Assembly: GCA_948567375.1 (NCBI GenBank) | Contig: OX419760.1 | Location: 19,778,001-19,842,000, forward strand | Length of the DNA stretch: 64,000 nucleotides | Source of the DNA: Lunularia cruciata | Lineage: Eukaryota; Streptophyta; Marchantiopsida; Lunulariales; Lunulariaceae | Direction: 5' to 3' | Part shown: positions 57,724 to 64,000 of the stretch, one piece after another | Position numbering within the stretch: the stretch's first letter is position 1 | How the letters are laid out: each line of letters starts with the position of its first letter | Translations under genes and position numbers: made by a program | The notes under the pieces: generated by a model | Seen by the model: the letters and a program-made list of their open reading frames with translations, nothing else | Told to the model about the DNA's origin: nothing | Databases searched by the model: none

Positions 57724-58960
57724 CTTAGTGATGAGTGTTATACTATTCATGAAGGTTTAGAAGATACAATTTTACAATATTGGATAAGCAGCTTAGTCCA
57801 TACCTTTCAGCAGCTGAGAAGAAGGATTACCAAAATTTTGAGTTGGAAGTGGATATGCAGTTTGAAGCTCAGTTTGGATCCACCTTAGCCTTTTTAGAAG
57901 TGCCAGAGATCTTCTCCATCATATGTGCAGTTTGTTTGTAGAAGATCTTTTGCTAGTAATGGGGTCTGCTAAGTTTGATAATGTGGCCTCAAGTCCTAAT
58001 TTGCCAAGTGTGTATGACTGGCTTTACAATGGAAACTCAAAATCCCAATGGTGGTAAGCTAATTCTTGTCTTGTGCAAACATCATAGTGCTTGTTAAATC
58101 AAGAGAGAAACCATTGCTGAGTTTGGATATTATTTGATAACACAAGATCAGCCAAATTGAAGAGCAACATAGGATGTAACATATAGAGGGGCTTTTTGTG
58201 TTGGAGCTTTTGAGAGGAAAGAGGAGATGGGACCTTTTTCTGGGTTTCTGGAGAGAAATTTTGGCTTCCTATGCTTGACATAAAACAAGGTAGGAGGGAG
58301 GTACGCATGTAAGAGTATCATTATAAATTCTAGTTGAAGCTTTAGTTCAATAATTGTGGCTCCTATGGGGGACTCAAGATGATAGTTATGGACATGAAAA
58401 TGAAGTGTGTAAAAATCTGCTTCATGATGTATTATAGATAACAACAAAAGGTAACTGTGAATGTAGTAGCGTGATTGGTTTCTAGCCTCAATTTGATGAT
58501 TTAAGATTAGGAGCATCAATGGATGTGGAGAAATGAATTTCTACTATAGCTATACACCCAACTTTATATGATAGTTGTAGGTTTGACTGGCTACCGTCAT
58601 GGTCTCTTAAGTTAGAAACTAGACTATGTAGGTTGGTGAGTGAAAGAGAATGTGAGTTTTTTGGTGTGAATTCAATCTTTGGTGTGAATCCAACTCATCC
58701 AATCCCCTATTGAATTCAATTCATAACTTTTGACTCGAGACTTAAATGACTGATTGTTTAGTGCATTGGAAAGCTTATCTTTAGTGCTAGATGAAACTAG
58801 TTGTTGATTTTGAGTACTTGAAAGAGCACCTATAAAAAAATTTCATCTTATGAACCACTCTCCTTAGTATTGCAGTTTGGTGGAAGGTTCAGGGACTCAA
58901 GAGGAGTCTCTAAGTGTAGCAATAGCCTCAGTATTACTTGTGGAGTAGAAGAAAGTCAAG
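57724..58960 (+). other. Element E leader, unrecognised
   Basis: Sequence between the importin-like fragment and gag. Its first part may be the 3' untranslated region of the same captured transcript; the rest is presumably leader. No motif is recognised. Confidence 0.35.
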
Positions 58961-61900
58961 ATGGGTACTTTGAAGCTTGGTGGACCCAATTTTGATGTGG
59001 CAAAGTTTGATGGTCGCATGGATTACTACTTGTTGTGGGAACTACATGTGAAAGAAGTGCTAAGGGCAATTGGTTTGGGTAACCTCATGAGGGAGAAACT
59101 TGAGGATATGACACCAAGAGATTGGAATGATATGCAAAAGCAAGCCATATATATTTTGCTTCACCTTCATCACTATGTGATCAAGCAAGTGGGAGACCAT
59201 TTTGATTATATCTCTTTATTTGATGCACTTTAGGGTAAATATCATCAAAATGAATTGTTGAACCAATTGTACACCAATCTTAAACTAATCACATTCAAGA
59301 TGAAACTAGGGACAAAGATCAAAGACCATGTGGATACATTTTGCGACCTAGTGATAGACTTGAAAAACTTGGGAGAGGCCTTGAGTGAGAAGTGGAAGGC
59401 ACTACACTTGATGGGCTCCTTGCCACCATCCTATCCGTCACTTTCACAAGTTTTGCTACACCATGAGAAGAAGACTATTACCTTTGAAGAACTTGCAACA
59501 ACTCTACTTACAAATGACTTGCAACAGAAACTTGTAGCAAACTTGGTGACATCTTCTACTCTAGGCAATGCTTTGGTTGTCTATCAGGGGAGAACTTGAT
59601 GGAGGACTAATGATGGTGATAAGGGGAAAAGAAAGGCCAGGTCCAGATCTAAGTCTAGAGGCAGGTCCAAGGAGAGGAAGCAAGTGACTTGTTGGGGATG
59701 TGGCAAGCTAGGCCATGTGAAGAAGGAGTGTAAGGATAAAGGCACAAGAAAGGTAAATGAAGGCTCTTCAACAAACATAATTTATGCTGATGAGGATACA
59801 ACAAATCATACTGATCTGTTGGATGATCAGTATGATTTGTGACGTTGTGGTTATGCACTTTGGGCCTCATTTCCTAGTATGGATGATGAGTGGATTCTAG
59901 ATTGTGTTTGTTCATACCATATATGCTATATCAAGGATTTCTTCCATTCACTTTCAACATCAAATATTTCAGTTTTGATGTGGAATGATCAACCTTGTCG
60001 GATTGAGGGTTTCAGATCTGTAAGGATTTGAATGTTTGATGGTTGAGGTGTGCGTAATTTGAATGATGTTCAATTCATACTTGACATGAAAAAGAACCTG
60101 ATTTCCCTTGGAGTATTGCATGCCAAACATCATCAATGGAGTGTTGGTGATAGGATACTTCAAGTCACTTTTGGTGGTAAGGTTTATCTTGCAAGGTAAC
60201 TTTCAAAAGAATCTATTTGTATTAAAGTGCACTAAAATGTGTGGATAAGCTAATGTAACCAGATGAGATGATGGCTGTGTGGCATTCATGGCTAGGCCAT
60301 TTGAGTGAGAAGGGTTTGGATGTCTTGAGAAGGAATGATTTGCTATCTGGCTTGAAGATTGTGAGGCTGGATTCTTGTGAGCATTATATCTTTGGAAAAT
60401 AGAACCAATCCATTTTTGGAATGAGGACCCATAGTTCCAAGGGTCTACTTGAGTATGTACATAGTGATGTGTAGGAACCATCCCCTACAACCTCACACTC
60501 TAGAAAATTTTACTATGTGACATTTATTGATGATTACTTGAGGTTTGTATGGATATATTTCATGCACCAAAAGTATGAAGTCTTTGCCACTTTCAAGAAG
60601 TAGAAGACCCAAGTAGAGACTCAGATTGGGGAGAAGGTGAGGTGTTTGAGATCAAAAAATGGTGGGGAGTATGTCTCTAGAGAGTTTGAGGCATACTACA
60701 CAGAATAGGGAATAACGAGCCAACCCTACCATGGTTTACATTCCATAGCAAAATGGTGTTACTAAGCGGCTCAACTAGACATTATTGGATCATGCACAAA
60801 TTATGTTGAGAAAATCAAAATTTCCACATGAGTTTTGGGCAGAAGTTGTCAAGTTGGGCAAAAGTTGGCAGCGTATGTGGTAAATATTTCTCCATCTAGT
60901 GCAATCAACTTCAAGATGCCATATGAGTTGAAGCATCAACAAACAGCTGATTATGGTTGATTGAAGATATTTGGTTGTGATGCATATTTGCTCCCACCTG
61001 AGGAGAATAAGTCCAAGTTGGATACTAAGTCAAAGAAATGTGTTTTTCTTGGCTATGAAAGTGGAGTGGAGGCTTATAGGCTATGGGATCCAATAGCATG
61101 TAAGGTTGTTGTCAATAGGGATGTATCCTTTATTGAATCTAGATCATTTAAGGAGGAGAGAATGCTCAAGATCCCTACATTGACAAAGGTAAGCCTCCCA
61201 CCCTGGATCTAGTTGAGGGAGAGATTGATCACTTAAGTAATGAGGAGGAAGAAGGTGCTCCTATAGCAGAGCAAGTTCTTGAGGAGCAAGAACAAGTGGA
61301 GCAAGTAGTTGTCAGTGAGCAACAAGATGTACTAGGTCAGCCTCATACCACACCTGCACATGGAGATCAAGCAAAGAGTTCATCAAGAAGGTCATTAGGG
61401 CATGCTAGTTAAGCTCCAAACAAATATGGTACGTGGAGTGATTCAATTAAGTTGTTGGATGATTACTTGACTTCTGGAGATGAAGCTCATGCTTTGGTCT
61501 TAGAAGAAGGTGAACCCTTGTCCTAAAAGGAAGCATGTTCTTCTAGTGAGAAGGATGAGTGGTTTGGTTCTATGGAGAGGGAGATGCAATCCTTGAGGGA
61601 TAACAAGACTTGGGAACTAATTAGGTTACCTAAGCATCAATAAGTGTTAGATTGCAAGGGGATATACAAGTTGAAGGAGGGTCCTAAGGAGGGATCTAAG
61701 ATCTACAAGGCTAGGTTGGTAGCCAAGGAGTCACTCAAGAGAAGAAGATGGACTACAATGAGGTCTTTTCACTTGTTGCAAAGTATTCCACAATACGTCT
61801 ATTGTGTAAGCTTGTTGCATTATTTGGTCTTACCTTAGATGAAATGGATTTTGTCACGACATTTCTTTATGGCACCTTGGATGAGAGGATCTTCATGAGA

Positions 61901-63250
61901 CAACCCATGGGTTTTGTGAAGGAATACCAAGAGGACAAGGTATGCAGATTGCTAAAATCCTTGTATAGATTGAAGCAAGTACCTTGCCAATGGAACAAGA
62001 AGTTTGATGGGTTTATGCATGCTCAAGGTTTCAATAGGAGTTTTTTTTTTATCCTTGTGTGAACATGAAACCAATAAGTAATAAGACCTTTGGTTTTATT
62101 ATTCTTGTGATATATGTGGATGATATGTTGATAGCCACCAAAGATAGATCTAAGGTGAACAAGCTCAAGGTGCTCTTGAGTTCAGAGTGTAGGATGAAGG
62201 ATCTAGGATTGAGATAAGGATATTAGACATGAGATCAAGAGGAACTTGGGCACTGGTCAGTTGTGGTTGACTTAGGGTAAGTATGCTAGGAAGGTGCTTG
62301 CGAGATTCAACATGGAGAATTGTGAGCCAATAAGTACTCCTCTAGCTCCTCATTTCAAGCTTTCAATAGCATGTTGTCCTCATATGCCATTGGCTAACAT
62401 TCCTTATGAGAAGGTTGTTGGGAGTCTCATGTATTTGATGACTTGCCCTAGCAACGGGTAAGGTGAGCAGGTATATGTTGAATCCAAGAAGGACATATTG
62501 GAAAGCAGTTAAGTGGGTTCTAAATTGTTTGAGCGGTACACTAGACCATGGGCTCTTATTTAATAGAAGATCAATGAATGTTGTGTCACTAGATGGCTAT
62601 GTAGATGTTGACTATAGACACGATCTAGACAAGTGGAGGTCAATAGTGGGGTATATCTTCACACTTGGTGGTGGGTGAATTAGTTGGAGATCTACCTTGC
62701 AAAAGTGTGTTGCATAGTCTTCTACAGAAGCGGAGTATGTGGCAGCAACACAAGCAACAAAGGAGGCAATTTGGTTGGATAGACTTGTTGTTGAGATGGG
62801 GCTTTTGCATGGTAATGTAATGCTTCATTGTGGTAGTCAAAGTGCTTTACACCTAGCTGAAAATCAGGTGATGGAAAATAGGGTTAAGCATATAGTCATC
62901 AAGTACCACTTTCTTAGGCAAGCTATGTTTGAGAAAATATTTGAGCTGGTCAAGATTGATGGTAAGCTCAACCCAATTGATGCCTTTACCAAAGTCTAAA
63001 GAGAAATTTTCTCTTAGCATTGTGCTACCTTGTAGGTTGTGCAAGTGGAGAATGAGTAGGGTGACTTAGCATTGGAAGTGACCTTGGCTTTCTTGGTTAC
63101 TCTATACTTATATGGGCTATAATTATAAGTTCTAGTTTATCCTAATTTAAAAGAGGAGTCAAGCAATTGGCCGTCTGTTTAGAACTTTCCATGGAGTGAT
63201 CAATTGTTTAGCAAGGTTACTAACTCCAAGACAAGAGTCCAAGTGGAGTT

Positions 63251-63606
63251 TGTTAGGGTTTAATCTTATGCCTTAGGGTTACATTGTAAGCTAATTAGCT
63301 TAACCCTAGTTAGGAGTTACTTAGGGTAAGCACAACACCCACCCAATATATGCCTTGGGGCATATTGGGTGAGGGTTACTCATTCATTAGTTAATGGTTG
63401 GAGTGAACTTAGAGAGTGTGAGAGCTCTTGCTTTGTATGCTTGGATATGGTAGTGAGCCTTGAGTGATAGTAAAGACTTTTGGAGCATTCTTGTGGATGT
63501 AGCCTCACATCAAGGTAAACCACGTACATATGTGTAATGTGTGATTCTGTTGGTTGTATACATTGTGTGTGCGCATGTCATCATAACTCTTGTCAGTTAT
63601 TCAACA
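63251..63606 (+). repeat. Element E 3' LTR
   Basis: TGTTAGGGT...ATTCAACA, 356 bp, pairing with 56766-57119 at about 89% identity. Confidence 0.88.
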
Positions 63607-64000
63607 CCTCCAATGTGCTAGCTTCCAACTCCCTACATGCCCTTTAAATTCCTAAGCATAACAAGCTTCATACCCCAAATTTCCAATGCCATAGATCTTA
63701 AAGTGTATTCCCAATTCTATAGTAAGAAATTGAGGTGTAGTTGTTTGAGTACTGGTTTCCTTGCTGCCATTTCTCATGGATCAATTGTGGTCATTCTTAT
63801 ATTTGAGGAATTTTGTGCATTCTCTGAGATTGCTCTTCTAACCATTTTATCGCTTAACCTCCACTCTTAAACAGATTTCACACATGCAAAGTAAATCACT
63901 ACTCACTTAACCGGTGTTTGCTTAATGCAAAGGCATTGCAAAGAGATTACAAAGAAGGCTAATTGAATATAAGCCCCCTTTTGATAGAATGACAAATTTT
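63607..64000. other. Right flank, nothing certain
   Basis: An open plus-strand stretch (63637-63870) and a partly open minus-strand reading (RRAISENAQNSSNIRMTTID, about 63770-63850) exist, neither recognised. The window ends here. Confidence 0.3.

Larger units (their letters stand above)
56766..63606 (+). mobile_element. Element E: Ty1/copia retrotransposon, old, broken, carrying a host gene fragment
   Basis: It has a 5' LTR (56766-57119), a tRNA-iMet primer site TGGTATCAGAGC (57122-57133), a long leader (to about 58960) that contains an importin-like fragment, gag (about 58961-59600), a knuckle CWGCGKLGHVKKEC (about 59690-59735), protease (about 59880-59930), integrase (about 60150-60960), reverse transcriptase (about 61550-62200, with YVDDML), RNase H (about 62460-63000) and a 3' LTR (63251-63606). 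Integrase before reverse transcriptase is the copia order. It is flanked by CCTCA (56761-56765) and CCTCC (63607-63611), a 4-of-5 match. The LTRs differ by about 11% by eye, so it is old, with a dozen or more breaks. Confidence 0.9.

Noticed and set aside
1-64000. CRISPR array, bacterial operons or a prokaryotic defence system
   Set aside because: No spaced identical repeats, no ribosome-binding-site-led gene runs, and every recognised feature is eukaryotic.

Overview
This window is repeat-rich nuclear DNA, most likely from a land plant with a large genome. The evidence is plant-type Ty3/gypsy chromoviruses and a Ty1/copia element primed by initiator tRNA-Met, three PIF/Harbinger-type transposase relics, a short interstitial array of the plant telomere unit TTTAGGG, AT-rich sequence and strong CpG depletion in the repeats. 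I could not fix the lineage; a gymnosperm or other non-flowering vascular plant would fit, but that is a guess. I see no intact host gene, tRNA, complete rRNA or CRISPR.

Layout. From 0.5 to 9.6 kb lies a decayed LINE with ORF1-like and ORF2-like parts. It is split by an old chromovirus on the minus strand (element A, 1179-6602, exact target duplication) and ended by a very young Ty3/gypsy element (B, 9611-17417, two 679-bp LTRs that differ at about one base). B has an unusual 5' region with two related small reading frames on either side of a zinc-knuckle frame, all ahead of gag-pol. From 17.7 to 20.3 kb lies an unrecognised gene-like repeat on the minus strand. A second diverged copy lies at 30.5-45.1 kb and is split by element C (31421-43826, same family as A), which is itself split by another chromovirus, D (33080-39666). 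C also holds a 159-bp inverted duplication and a small insert that resembles organellar large-subunit rRNA.

Between and after these are three Harbinger-type transposase relics (about 22.3-23.1 kb minus, 47.85-48.7 kb minus, 52.6-53.9 kb plus), two solo LTRs of the A/C family (20635-21086 and 54277-54629), a region with near-normal CpG content at 51.4-52.0 kb, and an old Ty1/copia element (E, 56766-63606) whose leader carries a fragment resembling the C-terminal part of an importin-beta/karyopherin gene.

How the parts relate. The history reads as nested insertion. LTR divergence, estimated by eye, is about 10% for A, C and E, about 5% for D and about 0.15% for B, which agrees with D sitting inside C and with B being the latest arrival. 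The LTRs of the A/C family share clusters of alternating GAA/TTC blocks upstream of a TATA box, like heat-shock elements. The youngest element, B, has the least ordinary coding layout and is the best candidate here for something undescribed.
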